A stretch of DNA of 64,000 nt from assembly GCA_965248715.1 (NCBI GenBank), contig CBDFKB010000007.1, positions 934,119 through 998,118 on the forward strand, written 5' to 3'. A program made the translations under genes and the position numbers. The notes beneath the pieces were generated by a model. The model saw only the letters and a list, made by a program, of their open reading frames with translations. It did no database searches and was not told where the DNA came from. The stretch's first letter is position 1; each line of letters begins with the position of its first letter. Shown here in pieces: positions 43,847 through 55,749 of the stretch. Source of the DNA: CBDFKB01 sp965248715. GTDB lineage: Bacteria > Pseudomonadota > Alphaproteobacteria > Rhizobiales > Rhizobiaceae.

Positions 43847-45597
<1,751 letters not shown>

Positions 45598-45601
<4 letters not shown>

Positions 45602-45789
45602 GGCGTTTTTGGCTCCTCGTTTTTGTCGAATTGATTTTTGCTTTTTGCCAAAAGACGCTGGAAGTCTTCGTCGGCTGCCCGCCGCGCCAGAAATTTGACT
45701 ATCGCATCAAAGCTGGGGCCGGAACCGGAAGCGTTGTTATCACCACTTCCATTCCTGAAACTATCCCGCAATTTGTGCTTCTTAGTCAA
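45598..45789 (-). CDS. Small protein upstream of the serine recombinase
   Basis: A 63-residue, basic, Asn/Ser-rich protein (MTKKHKLRDSFRNGSG to KNEEPKTP) whose stop overlaps the recombinase start (ATGA). The coupling argues that it is real. It has no recognisable domain; small partners of this kind sometimes act as recombination directionality factors, which is only a possibility here. Confidence 0.55.
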
Positions 45790-45849
45790 TGTTTACCTGT
45801 CATTCTTTGTTGTTTTTACACACAGCTCCGCTGTTCCCCGAGATGCCTC

Positions 45850-46188
45850 TCAAGGTTTAAATCTATCACTGCGTGTATTTTTCATTTGGCACTGGGCAAT
45901 CACGGTGATTGCCACAAGTGCACTTCCTACAGTCCCAATATCAGGGAATGCGCCAAGGCCAGGCTGATTGCTTTCAGCAAACCTGCCTTGCATACGGTGT
46001 TCTCTCAAATAAAACAAAATAGGAAAACACACATAACACTTCCATAATACAATTATAGATTTTATAAATTCTTTATTTTCAAATGAATTTAAGATGTATT
46101 CGATACAATACGTTTCATATTCTATGTTGTTTTTCGTGGTATGGAAGTCTATCAATTTTGGTTTCTTAATAAGGCTGAGGGCGAGCAT
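45850..46188 (-). CDS. Possible hypothetical protein, AT-rich
   Basis: A 112-residue frame with no recognisable domain and weak start context. It is the only sizeable frame in 45790-46219. The AT-rich composition and mixed polar/hydrophobic sequence make it uncertain; it may be chance. Confidence 0.25.
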   Translation of the reverse strand: MLALSLIKKPKLIDFHTTKNNIEYETYCIEYILNSFENKEFIKSIIVLWKCYVCFPILFYLREHRMQGRFAESNQPGLGAFPDIGTVGSALVAITVIAQCQMKNTRSDRFKP

Positions 46189-46219
46189 TAGCGTTCCCCC
46201 GTCTGAGATTTGAGCAGCT

Positions 46220-47359
46220 GGACACTTCTAAGTACCTATGCAAATCACCTGTTCTATGATTCACTGGGCGTATGGCTCAAAAGAATTTATTTGGAATAGA
46301 CAATCAACTGAAACGCCTGAGTGATTTGGGTGATCAACTGGAAACTTTGGATACGGTCGTTGACTTTGAGGTCTTTCGACCGGATTTGATCATGGCTTTG
46401 CATCGCAGTGATGGCTCGAAGGGCGGTCGTCCACCCTATGACGTTGTCACGATGTTCAAAATACTGGTCATACAGGCGATGAATGATTTGTCTGATGAGC
46501 GTCTTGAATTCCTGATCAATGATCGGCTGTCGTTCATGCGGTTTTTGGGGTTTGAACCTGGCCAGCGGATGCCGGACGCACGCACCATATGGCTCTACCG
46601 CGATCTTCTGACCCGGGCCGATGCGATTGATACCTTGTTCCAAAAATGTGACGCGATGATTACTGAAAAGGGCTATTTGGCAATGGGTGGCCAGATCGCG
46701 GATGCCACAATTGTACCTGCTCCCAAACAGCGATTGAAGGATGAAGAGAAGGCTCAGATCAAAGAAGGCAAAAGTGCTGACGAGATTTGGGGCAACTCCC
46801 ACAAGGCACGTCACAAAGACACCGATGCGCGCTGGTCGATCAAATATTCCAGGGCCAAAACTGCCGCCGATGGCAGCAAGAAGGCCGGGCATGTGGATAT
46901 TGCCATTCCCGCATTTGGTTTTAAAAATCACATCGCCACAGATCGGCGCTTTGGTTTTATCCGTGGCTTTGAAGTCACCGGGGCCTCTGCTTATGACGGC
47001 CGGTATTTGCGTGATGTTCTCAGCAAAGATAATACGGCATCAGATGTGTGGGCTGACAGTGCTTATCGCTCAAAGAAGAATGAAACATGGCTGGTAAACA
47101 ATGGGTTCAAATCCCGCATCCACCAAAAGAAACCAAAGGGTCGCCCCATGCCACAGCGGACAAGAATAGCCAATGCAAAACGCTCAAGCGTTCGTTCCAA
47201 AGTCGAGCATGTGTTTGGCGATCAGAAAACCCGCATGGGCCTGTTTGTCAGAACCATCGGTATAGCTCGTGCGAAAGTCAAAATCGGCATGATCAATATC
47301 GCCTATAACATGCGTCGCCTGATCTATCACGAAAGACTGAACGCAGCATAAGTGTGTCC
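46220..47359. mobile_element. IS5-group insertion sequence, 1140 bp
   Basis: The left tip GGACACTTCTAAGTACC sits after AGCT, the same 4 bases that flank MITE copy B. The right tip, read inward, starts GGACACACTTA; the match to the left tip is only partial, and the right flank AAAA is not a duplication of AGCT. The right flank may have been altered. It carries one plus-strand transposase. Its 3' half is repeated at 61496. Confidence 0.75.
46272..47351 (+). CDS. IS5-family transposase, intact
   Basis: The 359-residue protein has the N-terminal DUF772 region (GGRPPYDVVTMFKILVIQ, NDLSDERLEFLINDRLSFM) and a DDE core: GGQIADATIVPAPKQ (D), VWADSAYRSKKN (D) and RSKVEHVFGDQKTRMG (E). No frameshift is evident. 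Its element tips resemble those of the two 142-bp MITEs, so it is a candidate for their transposase. Confidence 0.9.
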   Translation: MAQKNLFGIDNQLKRLSDLGDQLETLDTVVDFEVFRPDLIMALHRSDGSKGGRPPYDVVTMFKILVIQAMNDLSDERLEFLINDRLSFMRFLGFEPGQRMPDARTIWLYRDLLTRADAIDTLFQKCDAMITEKGYLAMGGQIADATIVPAPKQRLKDEEKAQIKEGKSADEIWGNSHKARHKDTDARWSIKYSRAKTAADGSKKAGHVDIAIPAFGFKNHIATDRRFGFIRGFEVTGASAYDGRYLRDVLSKDNTASDVWADSAYRSKKNETWLVNNGFKSRIHQKKPKGRPMPQRTRIANAKRSSVRSKVEHVFGDQKTRMGLFVRTIGIARAKVKIGMINIAYNMRRLIYHERLNAA

Positions 47360-47377
47360 AAAATCTACCAAAATGGC

Positions 47378-47776
47378 TCAAACCGACAGGGTTTGGGCAA
47401 ACTCCTTTGCCCCGTAGGGAAACGGTAATTCCAAAAACCAGTAAATCAAGCCGTCATCGCTAATTCGTCGGTTAATAGAACCCTCCAGCTTGATAAGTGG
47501 ACAGCGCCCACCGCGCGGAATAATCCGTTGGCTATTCCATCCGACATAGTCACAACTCAAATAGTAGGGTTGTTCATAAGTGTTGGTATAAGTGTAGATG
47601 TAGCGGAGATGGGGCGTGCCATAGAGTGCAACCCCAATTCCAAGAGCAGCAAGGACCGCCAGCCATATAAAATGGCGAAGCCGGATTGGCACAATGCCGC
47701 TTGTTACTGATTTTGATTTGCCGTTTGAATCGTCTGGATATGACAACCCTTCTATACGCATATTGTCAGGCATCAC
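47378..47776 (-). CDS. Small membrane protein of unknown function
   Basis: The 132-residue protein has one TM segment (about 34-53, FIWLAVLAALGIGVALYG) after a 33-residue N-terminus and a polar extracytoplasmic part with Cys and Trp. I know no family. The gene lies in a conjugation-like region next to the coupling protein. Its C-terminal 36 codons are almost identical to those of a broken frame at 62048, so the gene family was duplicated. Confidence 0.6.
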   Translation of the reverse strand: MMPDNMRIEGLSYPDDSNGKSKSVTSGIVPIRLRHFIWLAVLAALGIGVALYGTPHLRYIYTYTNTYEQPYYLSCDYVGWNSQRIIPRGGRCPLIKLEGSINRRISDDGLIYWFLELPFPYGAKEFAQTLSV

Positions 47777-47870
47777 TCTTTCCCTTCTGGGTAATGGATA
47801 TGAAAGAGTGGTTCCTCGCGCAGAGCCTTGCCCTCAATTGGGTTGTCTCCAACCCAATCTCGCCACGGGC

Positions 47871-49493
47871 TCACCTGCCCGTAATGGACCATTGAAAGTT
47901 CCATGGGCTGCATATACCGCTTTGGAACACCCAGGCCTTCCCGCGCTCTTGTGTGCGAACCTCATCGGGTTGGCGGAGCTTACGTGCGAGTTCACGGCTT
48001 GATATGCCGATCTGCTTGATTTCGCTTTGGTACGAAAAATCCTGCTTGCGCAGTGTCGTCTCGCTCAACATGTCGGAAATAAACTTTGAGCGAGCATGAG
48101 AATTGCTGCCCGCATATATTTTTATGTCCGCGTAGGATTCTATTGCGGCAGCGTCCTTGCCGTATTGACGCTGGAGCCCTGCAAAGGACTGGATATAAAT
48201 GTCCATGCTTACGCCAAGGCCGCGCATAAGCTCCATGTTGGATGCCAGATTGTTGAAGTGGTAATTTAGAGCCTCTTCCGCAACGATATGAACGCGGTGG
48301 CCGGTAGGGTTAGCTTTGCAGGCCGAAAGAAGATTGTCGTTCAGCAATGATATGAGAGAAGAAAACTCTCTGACGTGACTAAGCGGCGTCATGATAAAAA
48401 GGACAATCTGGCGCTCGCGCAGATCGGCAATATTCTGGATTGCCGCACGGCCATAATTACCGAGCCGTCCCCCAGGCGAGAATGAGATCAAACGCTGGGT
48501 TGCTCCTTCAAGGAAAGACGAAAAATTTTCTTCGTTTTTTGCCGCGCGGTGTAAAAGATTTGCTGCTTCACTTTTTAAGTGAGCAACAATCGGATCATTC
48601 TCATGTCCGGTTTTCAGCTTGTCCCGGATGTAAACCAATCGCTTGAGAAATCGCTGCGGATCATTGAGGCCGAGATAAGTGCCCGTCGGAGTGCAATTTG
48701 CCGGATCAATTACAGCGTCGCTCAGAACTTCAATTGCCAAGGTACGGCGAGAGCCTTGTCCGAAATATGGGTTTTTCTCGTCTGGCCTTTCTGGCAGATG
48801 CAAATTTGCATAGTCTGCTGCGATTTTGACGGCGTCGAGCCGTCTATCATCTTCGGCAAGAACAGCATCAAGCAAAGATTGATACGGATTAAGCTCTACA
48901 TTTCCGGTCAGCTCGATATATTCGCCCGTTGGATTTACCGCCCAGCATTCAATGCCCATATCCCGCAAGGCAGGAATGAGCATGGGACCAAGTTCCTGCT
49001 TCACATCGGCAATGGATAGTGAATAACCCTGTTTGGCTTTGTGCAGAATGGAACCCACTACATAACAAATCGTTTTACCGACGCCAGGCGGCATTTCAAT
49101 CAATGAAAATGGTGTTTTTGACGGTGAGAAAACCGGAAACTTGCCGTCAAAGAGACCAAGCAGATTGCCGTTTTCCGGTTTATGCATCCCGCGCTGAATG
49201 ACATCTTCCCAAGTAGCTTGATGAGAAGAGCCGTGGTCATCGCTGACCTGTTCGCTAAGAATGATATCGCGGCGCATCCGGTAGTCCTGTACAAGCAAAT
49301 TAACGCCACCCATAAAACCCGCAGCTGCGCCAAAACACGCTATGCCAAAGAAGAAATGGTGAGGCCATGTATCGCCGGATTCCGGCCATAAGGCCCATGT
49401 GGCAACGCCAAAAACACTGCCTATCAAGAACTGGGCATTGATCGGGCCAGAACTAGCGCCAATCTCAATCGACATTTTGCGATTCTGTAGCAT
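47871..49493 (-). CDS. VirD4/TraG-like type IV coupling protein
   Basis: An inner-membrane ATPase that feeds DNA-relaxase complexes to a type IV secretion channel. The 540-residue protein has two N-terminal TM segments (about 20-65) and a P-loop (IEMPPGVGKTICYVVGS) at about residue 125. Other marks are LSIADVKQELGPMLIP, the GMECWAVNP-like segment, HRVHIVAEEALNYH (Walker B with Glu) and the conserved QSFAGLQRQYG stretch. It is colinear with the vWA and four-TM genes upstream. No mating-pore genes are in view, so the element is probably mobilizable or its pore genes lie elsewhere. Confidence 0.85.
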   Translation of the reverse strand: MLQNRKMSIEIGASSGPINAQFLIGSVFGVATWALWPESGDTWPHHFFFGIACFGAAAGFMGGVNLLVQDYRMRRDIILSEQVSDDHGSSHQATWEDVIQRGMHKPENGNLLGLFDGKFPVFSPSKTPFSLIEMPPGVGKTICYVVGSILHKAKQGYSLSIADVKQELGPMLIPALRDMGIECWAVNPTGEYIELTGNVELNPYQSLLDAVLAEDDRRLDAVKIAADYANLHLPERPDEKNPYFGQGSRRTLAIEVLSDAVIDPANCTPTGTYLGLNDPQRFLKRLVYIRDKLKTGHENDPIVAHLKSEAANLLHRAAKNEENFSSFLEGATQRLISFSPGGRLGNYGRAAIQNIADLRERQIVLFIMTPLSHVREFSSLISLLNDNLLSACKANPTGHRVHIVAEEALNYHFNNLASNMELMRGLGVSMDIYIQSFAGLQRQYGKDAAAIESYADIKIYAGSNSHARSKFISDMLSETTLRKQDFSYQSEIKQIGISSRELARKLRQPDEVRTQERGKAWVFQSGICSPWNFQWSITGR

Positions 49494-49501
49494 TTTTGCC
49501 T

Positions 49502-50200
49502 CTACTCAAATTCAGCGTAAGCGGTAAAGCTAGTGACGCCCGCTGCTGTGAAAAATTTTGTCCATTGTGTTCTAAGCACCGGGAACCAGCGGCTATCCGT
49601 GCCCAGCCTTATGTTTTGCTGACCAAGTCCGCGTATTTCGACATCACAATTTTTCAGGATTGCTCCAGAAGGTGACGGAAGTTCCTCCTTGCCGGAGAGC
49701 AATTCATTGCCATTCACTTGCGCCGACCATTCAATCCCGTCCGAGAAAATGACGAGTTTTGTCGGTGTATTTTCGCAGTCCAGTGAAGGCGCAAGCGCTT
49801 CGAGAAAACCGACAATGTTTGTGCGAGGCTGGATTTCGATTTGCCCATTTGTGGCAAGGCGCGGCAACGAGCTTACAAGTTCACCAATTCTCCGCGCAAT
49901 TCGGCGCGGACGGCTGTTGGCTCTCTTACCGAGGTTGGCATTTATATAGACTTGTTGTGCGGCAACGCCCGCCGTCCCGAGTGTGCGGATTCTGACCGTA
50001 TTGCCTGGACGCATTACCCTGATAATGGACTGAACGTAATTACCAGCAGACCTGGCGACGTTTGAATTGACAGCGATTGGCGCTGAGTCCGACATGTCGA
50101 ATGCGAATACAACCGTTTGTGGCTGCTCTGCACTTGCACACATTATAGAACTGCAAAGCAGTGCGAACGCCGATACGGAATGAATGAGAGCATTTCTCAT
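49502..50200 (-). CDS. Exported von Willebrand factor A-like protein
   Basis: The 232-residue protein has a signal peptide (cut after about SAEQ). TVVFAFDMSDSAPIAV supplies a DxSxS-like metal site, and TKLVIFSDGIEWSA the Asp of the last vWA strand. It should be periplasmic. It sits between the coupling protein and the four-TM gene, with gaps of 8 and 2 bases, so the three act together. A role in conjugation or surface contact is plausible but unproven. Confidence 0.65.
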   Translation of the reverse strand: MRNALIHSVSAFALLCSSIMCASAEQPQTVVFAFDMSDSAPIAVNSNVARSAGNYVQSIIRVMRPGNTVRIRTLGTAGVAAQQVYINANLGKRANSRPRRIARRIGELVSSLPRLATNGQIEIQPRTNIVGFLEALAPSLDCENTPTKLVIFSDGIEWSAQVNGNELLSGKEELPSPSGAILKNCDVEIRGLGQQNIRLGTDSRWFPVLRTQWTKFFTAAGVTSFTAYAEFE

Positions 50201-50202
50201 GA

Positions 50203-51216
50203 TTACATTTCCTCTTTGGGTGGCGTTGAGCCAAGATTGTTCAGAATCGCGTATGGGCTGGTCTCATGCTGAATTTCAGCGATGATCCGAAGCCCATTCT
50301 CGCGGGTTTTGATATGAGCGGGGATGGAGGCCTTCTGCTCAAAGACCATCTTCAGCACGACATTCGTCTCGGTAAGGCCGTTCAAGGCCTTCTTCATCAT
50401 GTGCAGGGCGGAATAGATGGCAGCAGATGCAATCTGTGAGAAACGTGTTTCAAGGTCGCGCGGGAGCTGTTTTTGCAACGCTTCCAAATCGGCATCCAGA
50501 TTCTTAATCTCAAGGATAAGCTCTTCTATGTCCGTGAAGAGTTGTTTGAGTTCCGTTGAGCGCCGGGTCGCGTTGTTAAAGAATTCGTAGTGGCTTTCGG
50601 TTTTGGAAATCAGGCGATGAACGACATACACCGTTACAAACAGGATTAAAGTCATCTCGAGAAAAAATATGATTGGGGGTATGCCCGAAAATACGCTCGC
50701 AAATGCCGATGATAACCACGAAGTTTCACTCTGATTGCTGCCGATTGCATTAGTCCCAATCGTACCTTCAATGGCAGAAGTTTGTCCTTGTGACCCCAAG
50801 CCGTCTGACGCATCGAGAAAAACAAGCGAAATCATGCTCGCCATACCAAACAGGAAGACCATGACTCCGACACCAGCGAGCCGCCGCAAGCGGTATTCGA
50901 ATGTTTGTCCTCCATCATCAGCAATTAGAAGGTGAACAGCTACAACCGCGATTGGAACGCTCAAGGCCAGAATAGTTGGCCCCAAAGAGATCCCGCCTAG
51001 TGTCGGGTCCATGTAGTCAAACATTGTTCTGGCCATCAAATAGTCGACACCCAGGATGATCGCGACAAGACAGCTCAAAAAGACAAACCAAAATTTGGCC
51101 TGTCGAAGTCGGCGGGTTTCGAGAGCGGATTGATGGTTTACATCGCGCAATATGCGCATGGTTTCCCGATCTGCAATCAGATCAGGTTTTCTGATTCTAA
51201 GTGTTCTTTTCGTCAT
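50203..51216 (-). CDS. Four-TM membrane protein with C-terminal coiled coil
   Basis: From ATG 51216, which follows GAGGAAAG, the protein has 337 residues. TM segments lie at about 43-62, 78-98, 112-132 and 182-205, and a coiled coil at about 220-260 (EELILEIKNLDADLEALQKQLP). I do not recognise the family. The layout resembles a MotA/ExbB- or phage-defence-type membrane partner, but no signature is clear. It overlaps the truncated upstream gene by 20 bases and precedes the vWA gene by 2 bases. Confidence 0.65.
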   Translation of the reverse strand: MTKRTLRIRKPDLIADRETMRILRDVNHQSALETRRLRQAKFWFVFLSCLVAIILGVDYLMARTMFDYMDPTLGGISLGPTILALSVPIAVVAVHLLIADDGGQTFEYRLRRLAGVGVMVFLFGMASMISLVFLDASDGLGSQGQTSAIEGTIGTNAIGSNQSETSWLSSAFASVFSGIPPIIFFLEMTLILFVTVYVVHRLISKTESHYEFFNNATRRSTELKQLFTDIEELILEIKNLDADLEALQKQLPRDLETRFSQIASAAIYSALHMMKKALNGLTETNVVLKMVFEQKASIPAHIKTRENGLRIIAEIQHETSPYAILNNLGSTPPKEEM

Positions 51217-51399
51217 CAGTCTTTCCTCGTTCAATAAAGTAACCCGTCTCAAAAGCTGACCTGCCCAGCGCTTTTTCAAAATATTCGGGGGCAAGTTCGA
51301 TCATCCGCTCCACCTTGTGCGTGACGAGGACAGTCTTCACTTGCCGGATTTTTTCTAGTTTCAGGAAGGGCTGCTGGAGGTGCTCGACGTAGCCCTGAC
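51197..51399 (-). pseudogene. 3' fragment of an unknown gene cut by IS21
   Basis: The frame reads YVEHLQQPFLKLEKI, VKTVLVTHKVERMIELAPEY and ETGYFIERGKTDDEKNT before TAG 51199. No start is present: the IS21 tip begins at 51400. The end overlaps the next gene by 20 bases, so the pair was an operon. I do not recognise the product. Confidence 0.6.
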
Positions 51400-51563
51400 T
51401 GTCAATGAGCGTTTAAAACTGACCCCTGTTTGGCATTTAAAACTGACCCGCCCTATGGGTGTCAAAACGGGATATTAATAGCCAATGATGTTGCGGAGGG
51501 TTGTCCATAGGTCCCGCTTCGCGAAGTGGCCCCATAGCAGGCGTAGCGGAGCGGGGGCTGTGG

Positions 51564-52307
51564 TCAAGCCGGGCTTGTGAGCGTTTTCTTTTTACGGCTG
51601 TGCGAGAAGCGGTATGAGTTGTTGCCGGTTTCAATGATTGAGCAATGATGTGTGATCCTGTCGAGGAGTGCTGTTGTCATCTTGGGATCGCCAAAGACGG
51701 AGACCCATTCGCCAAATTCCAGGTTGGTGGTAATGATGACACTGGTATTTTCATAGAGTTTGCTGATGAGATGGAAGAGCAGTGCTCCACCTGATTTAGG
51801 GAATGGAATGTAGCCCAATTCATCGATGATGACGCAATCGGTCTGGCTGAGCTGGCGGATAATTTTACCGGTGTTTCCCTCAGCTTGTTCCCTGATCAGC
51901 GCATTAATGAGATCAACCGCATTATGGAAGCGCGCTTTTTTGCCCTGAGCGATAAGTGCCGTTGCCAGTGCAATGGCGATGTGGGTTTTACCGGTTCCAG
52001 TACCGCCGACAAGGATCAGGTTGTGGGCATCGTGTGTGAATTGACCGGTGCATAGCTGTTTGATCTCAGCGGGCTTCACAGCCGATGCGCCATAGTCGAA
52101 TGTGGCAAAGTCTTTATGATGAGGAAAGCGAGCAATGCGCATCTGGTATTGAATGGAGCGCACACGCCGCTCAACAGTTTCCGCATTGATCAGTTGTTTG
52201 AGCGCTGTTGTCAGATTGAGCGGGGTGCGGGCCGTTAGCAAGTCCTGTGCACTTTGTGCCATGCCGTGCAGGCGCAGGGCTGTAAGCTGTTCAATGATGG
52301 CATTCAT
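51564..52307 (-). CDS. istB: IstB-like ATP-binding transposition helper
   Basis: The AAA+ ATPase partner of IstA has 247 residues. Walker A (ILVGGTGTGKTHIAIAL), Walker B (CVIIDELGYIPFP) and the sensor region (SVIITTNLEFGEWVSVFGD) are intact. The start overlaps the end of istA by four bases. Confidence 0.93.
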   Translation of the reverse strand: MNAIIEQLTALRLHGMAQSAQDLLTARTPLNLTTALKQLINAETVERRVRSIQYQMRIARFPHHKDFATFDYGASAVKPAEIKQLCTGQFTHDAHNLILVGGTGTGKTHIAIALATALIAQGKKARFHNAVDLINALIREQAEGNTGKIIRQLSQTDCVIIDELGYIPFPKSGGALLFHLISKLYENTSVIITTNLEFGEWVSVFGDPKMTTALLDRITHHCSIIETGNNSYRFSHSRKKKTLTSPA

Positions 52308-53868
52308 GACATCACCCGCGGCGTTGCATAAAGCAGCTCATAGCGTTTGCAATCGGCTTGTGGCATTACCTGCAGCTGTGGATAGCAATGGGTCCGGGGC
52401 AGCGGATCAATCACTGGTTCCACAAGCTGGTTGATCAGGTTGGTGATTGCCGGCAGGCGCGTTGTTTTTTGCTCAACAGCCAGATCGCAAGCTATTTCCA
52501 CTGTCTCGATCCCGTGTTCCTGGGCTCGTTGTCGGCAGGCGATGTTTGCATCGCCGAGAGGGGCATCAAAAGTTCAACAAAGTCTCGGTCACCGCCTTTG
52601 GTATCCATGTAGCGGGCCTTGATTTTGTTCATGGCGGCGGGAAGCTGCCATTCCATAAAAGGTGCACCATTGCGCAAAGCTCCGGGTTTGCGCGACAGAA
52701 GCGGCACATAGTGCCAAGGCTCAAAGTAACTGATGTTCTTTGTAAAATGACGTTTGTGTTCGGCGATCACCTCATCGGCGGCAACCAGGACAATTCGACT
52801 TGCATAAGCCCGCAACGAGACATGGCGCCCGGCATACCGGGCAGGAACGCTGTAACGGTTACTGTCATATTGAACCAGGCAGGTGGAGCGCACACGCACT
52901 GCTTTCTCAACATAACCGTCAAAGCCAAGCCCCAGTGGCCGCAGTTCGGCGCGTTCCAATGCAAGGACTTCATCAATGGTTTGCTCTTTTTGTTCGGGGT
53001 GGCGCCGCGAACCCAACGCGTTACAGCGCGCAAACAGCCAGGTATTCAAACTTTCCAGATCATCAAAGCACAGCTTGGGGGTGAACAATTGGCGGCGTAA
53101 ATCCTGAACCTGGTTCTCAACTTGGCCTTTCTCCCAGCCAGCTGCGGGCGTGCAGGCAACCGGTTCCATAACGTAATGGTTCATCAATGCCAAAAAGCGC
53201 GGATGGAATATCCGCATCTTTGAACGCGACACATAGGTCACCACCGCCTTTGGGCTCTGCACAAGGCAGGAGCCGGGTGTCTTGGGATTGTCGATGATGA
53301 CCCGGCGCGGTACCCCGTCATAAAATGCCAATGCCCGCATAAAGGCATCCAGCACCATCTCCTGGGATTCACCAGGATAAGCCACCACAAAAGGCTTGCG
53401 AGAATGGCACAAACGGAAGTGCGCAACCTTGATCTTGTGCTCTACGCCACCCAGAACAACATGCTCCTGGCTCCAGTCAAACTGCAGCGCATCACCGGCT
53501 TTGAAGTGTAAAGGAATAAAGGCTCCGGGAAGTTGTGATCCATCGGCTTTCAATACCTTGATGAACCGGCAGACTGGTGAGTACGAACCGGTATAACCTT
53601 CCACAACCAGTTGTTCATAAAGCTTCACCGCAGTGCGGCGCTCCCGGCGGGGGTGGCTTAAGTCCTGTTTGTAAAGCGACCGCAAACGAACTTCAAAACC
53701 AGCAAGCTTGTGCAACACAGGTGGTCCACTACGATGATAGTTCGGCGGTGACGCGTCATTCAGATATTTTCTGATCGTATTGCGGGATAAACCCGTGCTT
53801 CGACTTACTGACCGGATAGAGTGGCCATCGCGCAAAACCAGACGACGAATCTTTGCTGCACTTTCCAT
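52304..53868 (-). pseudogene. istA: IstA transposase, frameshifted near the C-terminus
   Basis: From ATG 53868 the frame has the HTH (SIRSVSRSTGLSRNTIRKYL) and the integrase core with Asp in GDALQFDWSQEH, Asp in RRVIIDNPKT and Glu in KGQVENQVQDLRRQ. A single-base loss near 52570 moves the frame: the first ends in TGSRQWK, while the family C-terminus (CDLAVEQKTTRLPAI, ITNLINQLV) is open in another frame to 52304. The catalytic core is complete but the tail is lost, so the copy may be impaired. Confidence 0.85.
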
Positions 53869-53983
53869 TAATATCACCTGCTCATTCTCCGCACTTAAAT
53901 GCACGGATGCTAACAAAACAGGCGGGTCAATTTTAAACGCCAATTACCCACCTAAGTGGGTCAATTTTGCATGCCAATTCACA

Positions 53984-54071
53984 GTACAAGCTCGTTGAAA
54001 ATTTTTCGGTAGAGCCCTTTCAGTTCGTTTTTGTTGCGTGAAGCCAGCTCAAATCTTGTGATGAGTTTCAT
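53984..54071 (-). pseudogene. 5' fragment of a small conserved mobile-element gene, cut by IS21
   Basis: From ATG 54071, preceded by GAAAGGAA, the frame reads MKLITRFELASRNKNELKGL and RKIFNELV, then meets the IS21 right tip at 53983. The start is of the kind seen for short genes next to relaxase genes in Rhizobiales mobile elements, but the function is unknown. Confidence 0.55.
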
Positions 54072-54207
54072 AGTCATTTCCTTTCGTCTTGAGGCTCCGA
54101 CGACCGGAACCTTTTCGGCACCCCGACAGACCATTGCCCAAGGAAAGGTTCACGGCGGCGGACGAAAGACGATCCCGGAAATGACTAAGAATCAGGCATA
54201 AGGAAAA

Positions 54208-54228
54208 GAGCGCCGATGCACGGCGCTC
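54208..54228. terminator. Stem-loop in a divergent promoter region
   Basis: GAGCGCCG, a five-base loop and CGGCGCTC form a perfect 8-bp stem followed by CAAAAAC. It lies between the divergent gene starts at 54071 and 54346, where a terminator is not required. A role in the transfer origin of the element is possible, since relaxase-type genes are nearby; the position alone does not decide. Confidence 0.35.
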
Positions 54229-55749
54229 AAAAACTGAAAGGAAATATCGTATTAATTAGAAAGAGATAGAGGTGGTGAATTAGACAGGCCGCCGCGTGCC
54301 ACTATCTGTGTGTCAGCATCTCGAAAGAAATGCTAGTTTTGGATCATGGCTGGCTCACGGACAAAAGATATTCAGAAGTTTTATTCTCTAATGGAGACAC
54401 TTGAACAAGTTACTGCCGGTGCTCGTATATTGGGGAATTGCAATGGAAAAATGAATTGGCCTAAGCGCGGCGTATATTTTTTCAGAGAAAATGGCGAAAT
54501 TCGAACAGATAGCGGGACAGGTATGCGCATTGTTCGGGTTGGTACTCATGCTTTAAAATTAGATTCAAAAACAAAATTGTGGACACGGCTATCACAACAC
54601 CGAGGCACTCAACGTGCCGGCGGCGGCAATCACCGTGGTTCAATTTTTAGACTGATAGTCGGCACATCTTTAATTAGGCGGTTTGGTTACAGTTTCCCAT
54701 CATGGGGGGAAGGAAGTTCTGCTCCCAAGCAGTAATTACTCACCCCCACGTTGCCGTCATTTGGAGTTCGGTTTCAGGCCAGCGTTGATAGGATTGTATG
54801 GAATGGGGGATGTCCGCTCAGCTTCGAGGTGTCAACGACTGTTCGTACTGCACAATCGCCCTTTGCTGCCCACATGGAACGGAAGCCGTTGGTTACTTTG
54901 CGTTGGATGACTGCAGGTCGCAGACCTCTTTCGCATCCGTTGTTTGTCACGTCGATTTCACCGGGATAGTCGAGAAACGTCAGTAACCGTGGGCTGGCCC
55001 AATTTACGCCATTTGGCCATTTTTCTGCTGATTGTATGGGCAATTTCACAGCTTGGGGTATCGGCGAGAATATCCGCCAGAGTGTTTTCCAATCGCCGCT
55101 TCTTGGTTTTCACCGTGCTGGCCGCGAAGCCTTGCAGGAAACGGGCCAATACAAACACCTTGTCCAGCCACAGTTTCAGCCGTACCGGCACCATGTCGTC
55201 GCTGGCCTCCACCGCGTAAGCAATATCCCGCGCCAGATGGGCAAGGCAGGTCTGATGGAATTGGCCATGGCCCTGCTGGGCCGAATATCCATCCGATAAC
55301 CAAAGTTTAGGTTGATGGTCGCCCATCACATCGCGCACCACTTGCGCCGCGCGGCTCAGTTGAGCTTCGTGCACAATCGCCGTTCCGCTCATGAATATCC
55401 AGTGATAACCGTTCAAGCCTTCGATGCGTATCCCTGTTTCATCGGATGCCACGGCTTCGGCTTGGCGCAGGTCTTTGATGATATCCTTCTTGCGGGTTGC
55501 AAACGGCACATGAGAGCGCTTCAACATGTTAGCCAGTGCGCCTTGGCTGACTTTGGCGCCAAATAAGTCGGCCAGCATCCCTTCCAACCGGGTAAAGGAT
55601 ACTGCGTGATACGTCTTTAGATAAAGCACCAATCCATGCAGCCGGGGACCGAACGGCGAACCATGGGCTGAAGCTGGAACAGGACCTTTCACCGATGTTG
55701 AACAGTGCGGGCAGTTTACACAAATCCGACGGTGACGGGTGATATGAGG

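Larger units (their letters stand above)
51400..53983. mobile_element. IS21-family insertion sequence, 2584 bp
   Basis: The left tip TGTCAATGAGCGTTTAAAACTGACC and the right tip (inverted, TGTGAATTGG ... AAAATTGACCC) have the usual IS21 layout with repeated (A/C)TGACCC inner boxes (tips given in part). istA and istB are on the minus strand. The two flanks share no direct repeat, and each holds a different broken gene, so recombination after insertion is likely. Its first 738 bases are repeated at 60758. Confidence 0.85.
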
